Positions 35,560 to 47,174 of a DNA stretch of 64,000 nucleotides are shown in pieces; positions within the stretch are counted from its first letter, which is position 1, and every line of letters starts with the position of its first letter. The stretch covers positions 22,811,913 through 22,875,912 of the forward strand of contig NC_092859.1 of assembly GCF_032062135.1 (NCBI RefSeq), read 5' to 3'. The notes under the pieces were generated by a model that was not told where the DNA came from, searched no databases, and saw only the letters and a list, made by a program, of their open reading frames with translations. Source of the stretch: Pyxicephalus adspersus. Its lineage: Eukaryota; Chordata; Amphibia; Anura; Pyxicephalidae. The position numbers and the translations under genes are program-made.

Positions 35560-36210
35560 GGGGGACTAGGTTTAGGGCCTGCATGATAGGGTGTGAGGGT
35601 GTGAAAGGTTGGGGTGGGGTTAGCAAGGGGCCAGGTCGGAAGTGAAGAGGGGGCAGAATACAGGGATTAAATAGGAAGTTTGTCAGAGTTTGGGGACAGT
35701 TTTTTGCAGGAAGAAATATTCCCACCCATTCACCCTGTTTATAGGAAAAGGGGGCGGTTGGGGTTTACGAGGGTAAGAGTCCTAATAGTAATTTTGGAAG
35801 GTGTTGTGGTGTCGGGTCCCTGAGGCGGTGCTGGGTGGCTAGGGGCCGGTGTGATATGAAACAGAAGGTATACTTGGTTGGTGAGGACTTTACCCTTCCT
35901 AGACCTGCAGCCTGGTTGTTTAAGTTTTGAGCTGGTTGTTGGACATTGGCAATTGGGCACAGTGGTTTAAATGGGGTTTTGTTATATAGGTTTATATTTC
36001 TATAATTGGTTGAAGAAAGATTTATTTGTTAAGGTATGTGTGAATTTATATGTTAATAGTTATGTTAATGGTATGTAAATTTTAAATGTTGCATTATGTT
36101 CATTTATGTTAATGTATGTTAGTTAAACACTGGTTATATTTATGGCTATTAATTGTGTTTATTATTAAAAGTGTTTTATTTATTGTTAAATAAACGGCTG
36201 CTTGCCAGCC
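35560..36210 (+). repeat. Repeat family F, copy (plus orientation)
   Basis: G-rich, C-poor start, ATATTCCCACCCATTCACCC near 35716, AT-rich 3' part with ATGTTAATG repeats, and an AATAAACGGC near 36188. The AATAAA could be a polyadenylation signal if this is an LTR, but this is inference. Minus-strand frames (35426-35725, 35739-35960) lie in or beside it. Confidence 0.45.
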
Positions 36211-37314
36211 AGTTTAAGTCCAATAAGGTGTCAGTGTGTTTTTGGGGGCATGGCTGGTAAGTTGAGGTGTGGTTTTGGTTAAAAGTGGTTGTGTAAGTAA
36301 TGGGGCAAAGACATCAGACATTGCATAGAAAGCAACATCGACACTGTCATTATATGTAATGAAGCGAAATGTGTTGCAACAATGCAAAGATGCACACATT
36401 TTATCTGTTTTAGTATACTGCCCTATTTAATGTAATGAATAGGGTCAGCACCACAAAGAACAGTAATGCAGGGGCTGTGAGTATAATGCACCATCAAGCA
36501 CATTTGTTATAGTGTGAACAAAGCCTTAGGAAGGTATTTGTCTATTACCAATGTTATGTAGCAGGAACACACAAAAAAACAGTAGTACACTGCAGTGCCA
36601 GGATTTGTGGTTGGCAACCAATGCACTAAACCAATGCTCCTGCACTGAATTGCACCGTAACGCACTGTCGTTGTTGGAAGAACTTTATTTTTTGCTGTAG
36701 TACGTTATTATTTAAATGAACTGGTAATGGTAATGTTCAAAATAAAGCCCCAGGATCTGACTAATAATTCTGAATTATCCAGAAGAAAAGGTGTAAATTT
36801 TAAATAAAATGACTATTAATACCTAATTTATTAATTATCCAACAAAAGCATTTTTAGCCTTCTATACCAGATTTTCAATCCTTCACTATACCCCACTGAC
36901 AGTATTTGGAGTTTGGTTGGGGTTTCTAATAGCAGCTTGTTATATTTTGTTAACATTTCAGTATTTTCCAGCTTTCTGATTGGTTAATAAACAGCATCCT
37001 GGCCTGAATGCCATGCCTGTTCATGCTGTGATGTACAGATCCCATAATATAACACCTGTGATCTGTCAATAGTTGGGGGAGCGAGATTGGCTGTTGGCTG
37101 ATAATGAACTGCCTTAACAATGAACAATGTATGGCACTAATCAATTCATTTTATGTGCTTTCTGCTAAGTAAAAGTCAGATTATAATACAGAAATGAAAA
37201 CAAAGAGGAATTGTACTCATGTGGGAATAAAGAACTCTGCTTTGTTCTGAGACAATACAGACTATACAAAGCTTTGTCAGTAAATTCATATCACATCAAG
37301 CTGGATCTATTTAG
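36211..37314. other. Possible degraded MITE at 36430-36720, otherwise nothing clear
   Basis: 36430-36720 contains AATGCA, GCACTG and AACGCACTG elements in both orientations, reminiscent of 9152-9446. The rest is AT-rich. Confidence 0.3.
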
Positions 37315-37533
37315 TGTCCCTTTTGTTGGAAGAAGAAAAGACCCAACTCTGTGTGGTGTAAAGGTTCTGATTGTTCTGTATGAGCAGCCTCCACAGAACT
37401 CACCCTCAGGGCAAATTTCCATAGAGTCCCTGCGACTGCTGCCCCAGTTCTGTGTGATTGGTGGTCAGGCAGAGAAAGTTTTTCAGAGCCTTTGCCTTGG
37501 ACAGATGCAGGAGGTAGGCAGAGATATTAGAAA
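37315..37533 (+). CDS. Candidate exon 2 of an unrecognised split gene
   Basis: An open segment of 73 codons. It begins with one base completing a codon, then VPFVGRRKDPTLCGVKV, and contains PPQNSPSGQISIESLRLLPQ and an EKVFQSL stretch. The acceptor is CTATTTAG (weak tract). The best donor by phase is AGAAAGTAATA, cut after 37533; a GAGGTAGGC at 37511-37519 is an alternative. With the first choice, the two trailing bases join the single leading base of the exon at 37701 to give Lys. The intron between them is 167 bp. Residue composition is protein-like and unlike the repeat frames. An upstream extension to 37211 is also open, so the true 5' edge is uncertain. Function unknown. Confidence 0.4.
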
Positions 37534-37700
37534 GTAATATCTTTAGACTCTAAATGTAAACTATGTATAGCATTTGATGTGTCTTCCATGGTAAGAGGGT
37601 TCCCACCCCTTCTTAAAATTCTAAACCCCAATTTTATTTACCTTAAACCATAATCATATGAGGCTCCAACCCCAAGTCTCCTGTCTTCCTTTGTTTACAG

Positions 37701-37913
37701 AGATGTGTTCCTTCTTTGGGTGACCATATCACTTCCTACACAACCTGAACATTTGCTTTTGACTAACCAAAAGCAAAGTCCTAACACCATCCAGAAGAGG
37801 TGTAATGCCATTGCAAGGGAACTGTCGGGCACAGGTTGGTGCAGACACTCAATGTTACAGAACTGGGGGCACCAGGAAAAGGAGCTGGCAAAGGACCTGA
37901 ATAGCAGACTTAG
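37701..37913 (+). CDS. Candidate exon 3 of an unrecognised split gene
   Basis: The best supported exon here. The acceptor is excellent (CTCCTGTCTTCCTTTGTTTACAG-type pyrimidine tract ending at 37700), and the donor is a near-consensus TTAGGTGAGTG with the cut after 37913. The frame reads DVFLLWVTISLPTQPEH, then KRCNAIARELSGTGW, then NWGHQEKELAKDLNSRLR, a charged, possibly helical end. It starts in phase 2 and ends in phase 2. The 3' partner is not obvious: the next candidate (40314) does not fit its phase, so an exon between may be missing. I do not recognise the protein. Confidence 0.5.
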
Positions 37914-38027
37914 GTGAGTGTATATTGCTTGAAAAGGTAAGAAAAGGTGGGGGAAATTATACTCTTGCCTGGAGATGGGCAATTTAAATGTAATTTGTAA
38001 TTTAAAACTACAAAAGAACAATCTTAA

Positions 38028-38548
38028 AGAAGACTTAAAATAAAGTTGTTACCTTACATAAAAGAGTAGACAACCCTTTTTTTAAAGGTAAAATTGCCTT
38101 CTTTTTGGGGGAAAGCCCCTTCCCGGGGCAATATAGACAGAATGGGTGCGCAGAGACACGTGGGTTACATACGTAATAGATTCCAGGAGGCTTCTAGCTG
38201 CTTCTTCTGCACATGTCCTATCACAGGCATTTAATAGAGGGGAAAAAATCCCGATCTCATGCATGAGCAGTGAGATCAGCAGTCTTTTTCCCTATCTACT
38301 GCAGGCTACATCATCCGATCTAGCACCTGTGCAATGCAAAATCAGGTGATGTAGGCAGGAGGCGGAAAAAGGAGAAAGAAGATGGCGGCGCCCGATGCTT
38401 CCTCTGCACCAGGGCGAAGGAGAGTTTAGGACAACGCGGGAGCCAATCTAGGAAACCTCCAGAGGGATCGACGGATCTGCTAAAGTAAAGATGAGATTTT
38501 TATTAGCATACCTCTGCTTTAGGTATATTTTTGAGTATGGGTCACTTT
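38028..38548. mobile_element. TTAA-flanked MITE, copy 3
   Basis: TTAA flanks at 38024-38027 and 38549-38552. It shares TACATAAAAGAGTAGACAA, CATGAGCAGTGAGATC and GGATCGACGG-type blocks with copies 1 and 2. It carries a perfect AAGATGGCGGC (38379-38389). The splice-donor site is lost (AAAGTAAAGAT). It lies directly downstream of candidate exon 3. Confidence 0.8.
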
Positions 38549-38552
38549 TTAA

Positions 38553-40164
38553 GTTTAAGGGTGCAAACTGTTTTCCTATCATGCCCCCTCCACCTGCATT
38601 TCAATACCCTATATTGGGAAAATGTAAAATCTTATCAGTTGTGCAGTCCTTGGTGACATCAGAGATAACATGGCCAGTCCACTTTTCTGCATCATTGTTA
38701 TCTTTTGATGGTAAAGAGGGGACACAAGACTACTCCAATGGCGGTCCTTAGGCCATTACTGCCTGGGAGATCTTACATAACTGAAAAGATATAAGCAGCC
38801 AGTAACCCTCAACAGAGGCCAGCTGACCCTCTTCGGGTACAAGAATGGACGCAGGGCTTTCAGGTTCCTTCAGGTTCCTCAGCAGTCTTGGCGTGTCACG
38901 TTCGCCTGTCAGCCTTCTCTGATCATCTGGGATAACATCAGAACTGTTTCCTTATCGGCGTCTGTCTGATCTCTTCCGCGCTTTCCCTTTTAAGATCTCC
39001 CCTTTCTTATGTAAAAAAGGCAATTAGAGACGTAGCTGTTTATTTTAAACAAAATGGTTGTTAATTATCATGATCAAAACGGCACGCCATTGTGCGCTTC
39101 GGCGCTTGCTTTGTTGTTCCTTTAAAATGAGAACGGCTTGCTGAAGACTGACACCGTTTCCACACAAAGTGTGATGCCTTTTTTTTACCTTAATGAACAA
39201 ACGCGTTAACTGTTCTTTGTTAACTTTTCGTTTAGATCTTGCAATATTGAAAACATTTATTTCGATTCCTTTTTAGCCTTAATCAGGAATGTCGTGTTGT
39301 AACTGATTAAGAGGCTTCATCTGACATCTTCCCCTGTTTTGCTGTTTTTTTTTTTTTTTTTTTTTGACAGTAGGACCTCAGGGGTGGTAAACATGAAATA
39401 CAAATACTGAAAATAGTCAGCACAAGAGATATAACTAGGCTCTGCTCCAAAAGAATCCAAGATTCAACATTTTTTACTAGGTCCTAGGAAGTCTTTATTA
39501 ATAACTTTCTATATTCTTTGCTTAACTGAAAAAACACATTTGCATTGAAAAAAAGATTAAGGATAAATTATAGTTTCCTTCACGGGCAAGGTGTTCTAGA
39601 GTTAGAGCTTCTGCAAAAACAGTAGTGAATGCCAATATTATTTGTAGATAGTGTAGACATAAAATAATGTAGACATAGAATTTAACCTGTAATTCCCAAT
39701 CTAGCCCTTAAGTATTTTGGTATTAACGGGAAAGGTAAAAGGAAGATGGTTGTTGGTGATATTTACAGTGGGATCTGATTTGGGTTGGAAAGCTCCTTTT
39801 AGTTATTCTGGACCACAAATCTGCTCCTCATTAGCTGGGAACATAACAATCAGTTATGTGGAACCAGAAGCATAACACTAAGGTCCCAAGTCTTTGTTTA
39901 TGAACAAAACCATGTGATCACCAACTTAGTTGTGAAGTTATTTAAACAAATAAATAGAAAACATTTTTATATATGTATATATATTTAGATTAGTAGGGAA
40001 TTAGAATCTTTCGTATAGAATAAAATACAAGAACAGAGGTTGGATTTTTCCAGTTGAGACCATTTGGTACAAATGTGTAAGAAGAAATTTCCTTCACGTT
40101 GAAAAGACTTTCTCACACTTTTTTTGAGTCTACAGAACAGGCACAAAGTACTAACAGTGGTTTA
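38553..40164. other. Unique block; candidate conserved element at 38930-39330
   Basis: 38930-39330 is non-repetitive with TTAATTATCATGATCAAAAC and CpG-bearing stretches, followed by a poly-T run at 39347-39365. 39400-40160 is AT-rich with nothing clear. Confidence 0.35.
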
Positions 40165-40263
40165 AATCCTGGACCAGATCTATTCCAGGTTTGCTGGATC
40201 ACCCAGCTTCAATGATGGAAGTGTATCCTCTCCAGCTTTGGAGATCTTTATTAATTCAGGCCC
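40165..40263. mobile_element. Long-palindrome MITE, right half only
   Basis: ATTCCAGGTTTGCTGGATCA, CCCAGCTTCAATGATGGAAG and TTAATTCAGGCCC match the right arm of 3012-3235. The left arm is absent. Confidence 0.8.
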
Positions 40264-40313
40264 AAAGTTTTAGAAATGACTTAATCAATGAGCCTCTTTT
40301 TCTGTCCATTCAG

Positions 40314-40361
40314 CAGACTGCCCAGACAGGTGACTGCTGCTTGCTGATTGAAAGGCTTGGG
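40314..40361 (+). CDS. Candidate 48-bp micro-exon, unrecognised
   Basis: A strong acceptor (CCTCTTTTTCTGTCCATTCAG, long pyrimidine tract) and a good donor (GGGGTATGTTC) flank 16 codons reading QTAQTGDCCLLIERLG in phase 0. The phase does not connect directly to the exon at 37701, so if both are real an intervening exon was missed. Short length limits confidence. Confidence 0.28.
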
Positions 40362-41786
40362 GTATGTTCTCAAACCAAGAAGTGCTGCTGTATTGAAAGT
40401 TTGTCTGCATTTGGCAAGAATACCAGGATCATAGATCTGTCCTATTAGTAATGTAAGTCCATGCAAATATGTATAGTGTCTGTGTATTTAGCTGGTTGCC
40501 TGTTTATAGAAATCATACCTATCTAAAAACGCTGAAAAAAGATAGGTATCCTTTAAGTATTTCATAAGTTTAGGTAACGAGACATCAAATCTAGAATTAT
40601 GTCTCCATGTACCTATTAAAATGACAGATCCCCTGACAGTGCTGTAAGTGTGGGTGTGAAAGGTCATTTATGGCAGAATAAAACAGCCCCGGCGTTCTCC
40701 TCTGTAACCCCCTGCTGAAATTCAGAGGAAATATCGAACACATGTTTTCGGGACAGACAATTTCTGCCAGCGTGGAATTATCTCTTTCAAAGGGGAAATA
40801 CAGCACCAATAAAACACAAAGCGTCTTTCAAAGGATGTTTCAAGTCAGCCCGCAAAAGAACAAATAGTGAATTTTTCATTTCAGCTGCTCTGTGATAAAT
40901 GTTTCAGAAAATGTGGGCCATGCGGAGTAAGATGAGCCCATAATGGTTTTCAGGAAGCCAGAGAATTCCAGCGCTGTCAGCACATTACGCCATTATTTCC
41001 AAGATCTGGGCTACTGTATCATCGATGGCTTCCAGACCACAATTCATTGGGAAGAACTGCCGAGGATCAGATGAGTTCAGCGTGAAACATGAGCTCACTT
41101 TTTTCTGTTTAATACATTTTCTTGCCAAGAGATTGCGATCTAATAGCGGTGTCTGATGTTGTTGGGTGTTCGGTGGTTTCCAGCCACATCTCTCAATAAT
41201 ACAAGACTATGCGGTGGTCTGATGTTACTTCAGGGACTTTTAAGATCTTTTTATGATTTAGCATAATGTGTTGGCCTGAAGATATTTTAGAAAGAATTAG
41301 GAGCATCCCTAAATGGGAGTGTGAGACCTGCATTTCACAAGTATTGGAAAAGTCGTCTTTTTTCAAAAAGAAAAATTTGAATCAAATCTTAAGGGGTAGG
41401 ATAAACAAGAAGTGTTAGAGTTGCTTAGTTTTTCAACTATTCTATAGATATAATTTATCCAATGCAATTGTGCTCTCTTTGCTTTTTTACATGTCTTTAT
41501 TACATGAGAGCAGCATATCAGGTTATAGAAAACTTGTACAATTAGTGTGTAAATGTAGATGGTTGTAAATATGACCTATCAGGTAGGGTAAACAATCTGC
41601 TCGGTTAATGGCTGCAAATGGCCACCACCCTCTCTCAAGGAAGATAACAGATCAGGAGATGATCTACCTAAACATAACCACTAAACTTACCGCCACCCCA
41701 CCCTATTACCCTATTGCTGATCCTCAACGCCTCTCATTAATTCCTGCTGGCATGTTGTACCTCCATCTAACCAAGGAACCTTTTAA
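40362..41786. other. Unique block; candidate conserved element at 40600-41160
   Basis: About 550 bp of non-repetitive mixed-composition sequence (for example TTACGCCATTATTTCCAAG near 40986). The rest is AT-rich. No supported exon. Confidence 0.35.
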
Positions 41787-42065
41787 GGTGGCCGTACACT
41801 AGTCCATGGGTGTAAAACCAGTGTAAAAAAAAGGCGATTAGGAGAATGAATGGGAGTGCAAAGCCTCCCGGGATACCTACGTCTTGCATCCTGGGAGGCT
41901 CTTGGGTGCTCTTTCTGCGCACTGCGGGCATACACAGAAGGAGCTCTTTCGCCAAAAGGGAAAAAAACTGGCAAATTTAAGGAAGGGCAGGGGGGTTGGG
42001 CAATTTTTTTTTCCCTATCTACATCACCCCATCTCGTGCTTTTTGGGGGGGAGTTTAGTTCCTCT
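41787..42065. mobile_element. TTAA-flanked MITE, copy 4 (internally deleted or chimeric)
   Basis: It retains GCAAAGCCTCCCGGGATACC, TACGTCTTGCATCC and the right end GAGTTTAGTTCCTC followed by TTAA (42066-42069). The left end GGTGGCCGTACACTAG differs from its sisters and looks Harbinger-like, so this may be a chimera. The YY1-like part is deleted. Confidence 0.65.
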
Positions 42066-42089
42066 TTAATCCTCTCCCTTTATCTCCAC

Positions 42090-43560
42090 AGAACCCATGC
42101 ACCATAAACTAATGTTTATGCTATTCTTTACCTAATTCTTGAGCCTTCACTTAACATTCACTAATCCTTATATCTAGCTCCTAAAATTTCATCTGACCTC
42201 CAACTTTTTACTATTTCCTTAACTTATCCATACACCTAACTGATGAACTTTTATGAACCCTCAAACTATATACCTATCCCCTGAATGTTAATTTAACCCT
42301 TACCCTACCTGCTGGTCTACCTAAGGCCCTCACTAAACCTCCTTCCTTTGCCTCCACATAACCCATAAACGTTTATCTAACCTTTTCACTATTATCTTAC
42401 TTAACCCTTGAACTTACACCTAACCATCACCAATCTTTACACCTAACCTTTGGACATTTACCAAAATGAAACTAATCCCTAAACTTTTATGAAACCACAA
42501 ACCTTTACCTAATTCTTTCACATTCAACTAAACCTCACTTTAACCCTCCACCTTTTGCTAGCCTTACACCCAAACCCTGACCCTTAACCTAACCTAAAGC
42601 TGCGTACACACTGCCAATTTTTGTCGTTGGAAAGGATCTTTCACGATCCTTTCCAACGACAAGGGAGTGCACGATGCATGAATGGTGCTGTACATACAGC
42701 ACCGTTCATGCTCTATGGAGAGGGGAGGGGGAGAGCGACGGAGCGGCACCCTGCTGTGCGCTCTCCCCTTCACTTTCATTACGATTGGCTGTCGTCCATC
42801 GTCCGTGGATCCTGCAGGTCGGTCGTCCAGACGATGGACGACACCGACTGTACACACGGCAGATTTTCGCCCGATAATTGGCCGATGCCGATTATCAGGC
42901 GATAAAAATCTGACGTGTGTACGTATCTTAAGTCTAATCCCTGGACCTCATTTATCTCTCCACCTAACCGCAAACCTTATCCTCACCCTAACCTTAAACC
43001 TAACCCTGGCACTAGCCCTACACCTAACCCCTGAACCTTCTCCTGTATCTTCTGTCTCTTCACATAACCTGTGAACCTTCACCTAAACCTCACCTATGTC
43101 CCTTACCATAATGTAACTGTAATCTTCCACCTAATTCCTCAACATACCATCTAAGCCCTATTTCCTACAATAACCCTCCACCTAAGCCCTGGGCCATCAA
43201 TTATCCCTCAAGCTTTACTTTTACCAAACTTCACCTATCCCTCAACCTATCCATAAATGAATCATCAACTAATAACCTAACCCTAAAACCTGCCAATCCA
43301 AATTTAATTTACACCCCTCTATTTATATACATTCATTTTAAACCCTTAACTAGCCAACCCCTAGCCTCACCTGTAATGATACAATTGTCACCCTATTCTG
43401 CTATTCCCTATTCCTATCTACTTATAACTCACTCTCCTTCTAGCCACAGCTTATTGTAACTATTCATCCCACCCAACCCGGTCTTCTATGTATCACCTAA
43501 TCTTTTCCCTAACTGTCAGGCCATCCCTTAAAAGTTTCCCACCCTAAACCACTTTTTCTC
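42090..43560. repeat. Telomere-like, G-poor degenerate array
   Basis: The plus strand is almost devoid of G outside the inserted MITE. It consists of variants of CACCTAACCCT, CTTAACCTAACC and ACCTTCACCTAA. Runs such as CCCTAACCTTAAACCTAACC near 42985 approach the vertebrate telomere repeat CCCTAA. It is split by the MITE at 42598-42928. Confidence 0.75.
42598..42928. mobile_element. Harbinger-like MITE, copy 2 (intact)
   Basis: Ends AGCTGCGTACACAC and the complement of GTGTGTACGTATCT, flanked by identical TAA (42595-42597 and 42929-42931). A TWA target duplication is the PIF/Harbinger signature. The 331 bp include a hairpin on GTCGTTGGAAAGGATC, a second on GTCGTCCATCGTCC, and mirrored GGGAGAGCG/CGCTCTCCC. 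The overlapping frames are incidental. Confidence 0.88.
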
Positions 43561-44603
43561 AATCTATAATTCATGGACATAACTTTATAATGACCATAGT
43601 CCCAGCTTTTCTTGCTTCTAGACAGTTTAGCAACATGGTGAGTGGATATCGATATACTAAGAAGAAACACCTTATAACACAACTGTCCTCCCCTAACCCT
43701 GAATAATACAAATTATTATTTCTTATTATTTCTCTGAAAATAAAACACCTAAACCAGAGTAATAAGTTAGAGGAGAGCATGAAGGAAAAGTACATTTATT
43801 GTGCTAATACCCGGCGTGTCTTCTGGGCAAGTTATGAAAGGTCGCGCGCTCTACATGCCAAGTGGTGAGAAGAGTTAACGTTGAGGGTCTAACTTAAAGG
43901 AACAATGTCAGAGCCCTGCGGCTGCCCACGACCTTTCTTTTTTTTTTTTTTGTAGTAAGTTAGAAATCTCTCACAGCACAGACTTACTAAGCTTCATGAG
44001 TTATTCTTTTACTTTAATTCCTTTCTGACTCGGAAAAAAAATTAAATTAAAAAGAAAAGACACAATAAAAATGTGAAGAGGAATTGAGCAGGAAGGCAAA
44101 CAAGGCATATCAAAAGTGTGCACCAAAAGCACATAAAATATGATCAAAGTAAATGAACAGGAGAAGACAATGACCTTAGCAATTGCTCATCACAGACTAT
44201 ATATAGATAGATGTTGCATGCTTTCAATGCACTGCCTGGGGTCCAACATTCAAATCTCATAAAGGGTTCTTGTCACAAATTTGGTCAGTGGCTGAAGTGA
44301 TGAGAGTACTTACCTTACGCCTCTGGCCCAAACAACCCTAGACAGGAAATAAGAAGTCACAGAATAGCACAGGTACTGATTATCAATCTGCAGGTGCACT
44401 TTTCTAGAAGCCTCCTGGAGATGGCTTGGGTGTGAAATGCTCTTAAAAGCAGATGAAGAGGAAAGGTCTAGGATGTTTCTGATAGGCAGGGTGGCAGATT
44501 GTATCAGCAGAAGGTAAGGTAGTCGGAGGAAGAAAAAATTTTGCAACTGTAGAGACAGTAAGAAGGGAACATGTAGAGTCCTGGTCAGAAGATCACTATA
44601 GAA
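43561..44603. other. No gene seen
   Basis: AT-rich with a poly-T at 43939; a short CpG-bearing patch at 43800-43930. No supported exon. Confidence 0.4.
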
Positions 44604-44928
44604 CAGCCACTCTCCAACAAGTTCTGTAGAACTCTTGGGTTCCTCCAGAGTTTGCTAGGGGTTCCTTGAGCTGTTTGCTGGTTGACCTTTCCTTGGATGG
44701 TGTCTGCTTGGGCAAAAAAACCCTTTAAAAAGCCATTGGCCTGATGGCAATTATTTGTTTAGCTGTCTGTAAAGGTGGAATTTTGAACCACCATTTGGTT
44801 AACTCAATGAACAATGTAAGTGGCATTCCTTTCACTGACGTCCAATTTATTACTTTTTACAAGAGTTCCCCAAGACCTGAAAATTATTTCAGTTGTTCCT
44901 CAGGGGTAAAAATTTGGGAAACCCCGCT
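44604..44928. mobile_element. hAT-like MITE with 8-bp target duplication
   Basis: Left end CAGCCACTCTCCAAC, right end complement AGCGGGGTTTCCCAAA. Flanks are CTATAGAA (44596-44603) and CTAAAGAA (44929-44936), 7 of 8 identical. The interior GGGTTCCTCCAGAG and GGGGTTCCTTGAGC are typical of the family. No transposase. Confidence 0.75.
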
Positions 44929-44936
44929 CTAAAGAA

Positions 44937-46225
44937 TCATCTGAGGTAAGCCATAATAAGGAACTAACTGGGTCATCAAAGGGCGGGTAGGTTGCTGCAA
45001 GTCAAAAGCAGCCCAGCTGAAGGCCAGGTAGGTTAATAACAGGATTAGGTTACTCAAGTCATATAGGTAATAGTTAAAAACAATCCAGTAAGTTCAGGTC
45101 TGCTCCTTAAATAGAACTTCTGAGCCCAAGGCTGGAATTGGTTGTGTTCAGATTAATAAGCCTGTTTGTACAAAAGTAAGAGCAAAACACAGAGACAGTG
45201 TTATGGAACACATCCCTACACAGGTGCATTGGAACAAAAGGTTTGCAAAGTTAGTTTGTTTTCTTTAGAACACAGCCACAGACTGAATAGGTAACCAGAA
45301 AAGAGTAAAGTAGGAAGAGTGTCCCTTTCTGTACCATACAAGCTTCACAGGCCTTCCTGAAATGTTGGAGGGTCCCAATGTTGGAGAAAAAACTATTTCC
45401 CACATTTGGTCCCCCAAATAGGATGTAAGATGTTTGTTTGGGGGGCATATGGTAACTGAAATCAGATGACTCTCTGCAAATGTCTGACATGCCTCCTGCT
45501 TTGTGCTTGTTCCACCATAATGACTCAACAAGGACTAAGACCTGGATGGCGGTGACAACTCATGAACTCATGTACACCTGTTATCAGTATCTGCTCCTGT
45601 TCTTGCTCTATTTCCAGCAAGGTTTTCATTAAGAAGTGTGTATGTGAATTTCTTCTCCTCCAGCTCTCTAATATATGATTTCCTTTATATGGATCATTAA
45701 CGGTAATTGTGTGTAGCATAATCACTGTGTACACTTTGCGTACAAGGGCTTTCGACGTGGGGTAAATCCTGTTTAAAATATAGAATTTACAGGCACAACA
45801 ATCGTTGTGCGCCCAGCATTGATTTGAACACTGCTTTTACTGAAAGCGTATAAATAGACGACGAGGGGAAAAGTGGAAATTGAAGCTAATAAATTGCATG
45901 ATTGCCGGTCCAGCTAAGTGGGACAAAGGCCGGGTAGGTGGCGTGAAGTGGCTGTAAAACACGTCTCCTTACAGCAGGACCCGGCCCATTTCAATTAAAG
46001 TGGATTCAAAGGGATATGATTGAGAGTATTGTGCTGATATATCCCATTTTCCTTCACCGGCACAACCAATAATCCATTGTCTGAAAGACATTATACAAAA
46101 CCCATTCCTGAGCGCTGAAATGGTGTTTATAGTATTAAGATAAATTCAGATTGCTTTCTAAGCAGCCTGGGATTATTTCTATTATGAACTAAAGCTGAGG
46201 CACAAATTAATTGTTTACAATTTCA
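44937..46225. other. No gene; candidate conserved element at 45790-46200
   Basis: 44950-45240 has AGGTAGGTT/AAGTCA phrases suggesting an old repeat. 45790-46200 is unique-looking and mixed in composition. Confidence 0.3.
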
Positions 46226-46600
46226 TGGGCAGCATGGTGGATAATAGATAGCAATGCTTCCTTGCTGCACCAGGGTCCTGAATTTGTTTCCCACAGAAGC
46301 TTTTGGATTGTGCATGTTCCCGTGGTTGTATTGCTTTCCTATGACTGTTCCAGTTACCACCCACATCCTAGAAATGTACAGCTGGTCTGGGGGCATTAGG
46401 GTGTAAGTACTCATATGACTGGCTCAATGCTGTGGAATGTGTTAGAGTTAAAAAATTTAATATACTAGTGTGTGACTGTGGTGGGACATTAGAGTGTAAG
46501 CTCCTTTGGTGCAAAGACTGATGTGTGTGAGTGTTCCCCATAGAGTGTTATAGAGTTTATCAGCACTATATCAATGCATAACAATAACATTGGTGTGTGT
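46226..46600 (+). mobile_element. tRNA-derived SINE with repeated tail
   Basis: Head GGGCAGCATGGTGGATAATA, B-box-like CTGAATTTGTTTCCC, then tail segments GGGACATTAGAGTGTAAGCT and CAGCACTATATCAATGC. Diverged from 24598-24845. Confidence 0.55.
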
Positions 46601-47000
46601 GTCTGGTGGGGACATTTGGGAACAGTCATTCAAATGCCAACTGGTCAGATAAATGAGCTTAACCTATCAATTAAATTTGCACAAAGTGTGTAATGTAAGT
46701 AAAGAATGAATCACATGTGTCGCTTTAAATAACCTTCGTGCATCCCATGTCTCCTTTAAACAAGAATGTCTGCAGCAATACAAAGGGATTGTTGTGCCTG
46801 AGGGGGTCTGCGCTCAGAGCACTTTGGGTCTGCAGGAAAATGCACTTAGCTGACAAAAGTTCTGTATGTAGCCAGGGCGGCACAACAGCTTTATATGGAG
46901 TGAAAACTCGCAATAACTGCCATCGTTGACAGTAAATTATCTCCTCATGAAGTATTAAAATCCACCTTTTCTAAATAGTTTTTTTTTTTTTTTTTTGCAG
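46601..47000. other. No gene; poly-T before candidate exon
   Basis: Unique-looking sequence ending in a poly-T run and GCAG (46977-47000), which would be an ideal splice acceptor. Confidence 0.4.
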
Positions 47001-47174
47001 TGCATGGTGAGCGGACTACAGGCGCAGTGTGGGACTATTCTAAAGACTGAATTAAATCGCTGCCCTTTTTATCCCTGTGTCTGTATTTTTTACATACTGA
47101 GGTTGGTGGAGGTTGCCATGGCTGTTGTCCTCGCTGTATCACAGTTACAGAGGGCGAGCAGCATGACATGCTAA
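47001..47174 (+). CDS. Weak candidate exon, cysteine-rich, unrecognised
   Basis: Directly after a 20-base poly-T and GCAG, a phase-0 frame reads CMVSGLQAQCGTILKTELN, then CPFYPCVCIFYILRL, and stops at TAA 47172-47174. It is less AT-rich than its flanks. No good internal donor is seen, so it would have to be terminal, which conflicts with candidate exons farther downstream. It may equally be a conserved non-coding block preceded by a retrotransposon-type poly-T. Confidence 0.18.
   Translation, partial: CMVSGLQAQCGTILKTELNRCPFYPCVCIFYILRLVEVAMAVVLAVSQLQRASSMTC

Noticed and set aside
42621..43074. Several frames of 60-130 codons
   Set aside because: They lie across a Harbinger-like MITE and the G-poor array.
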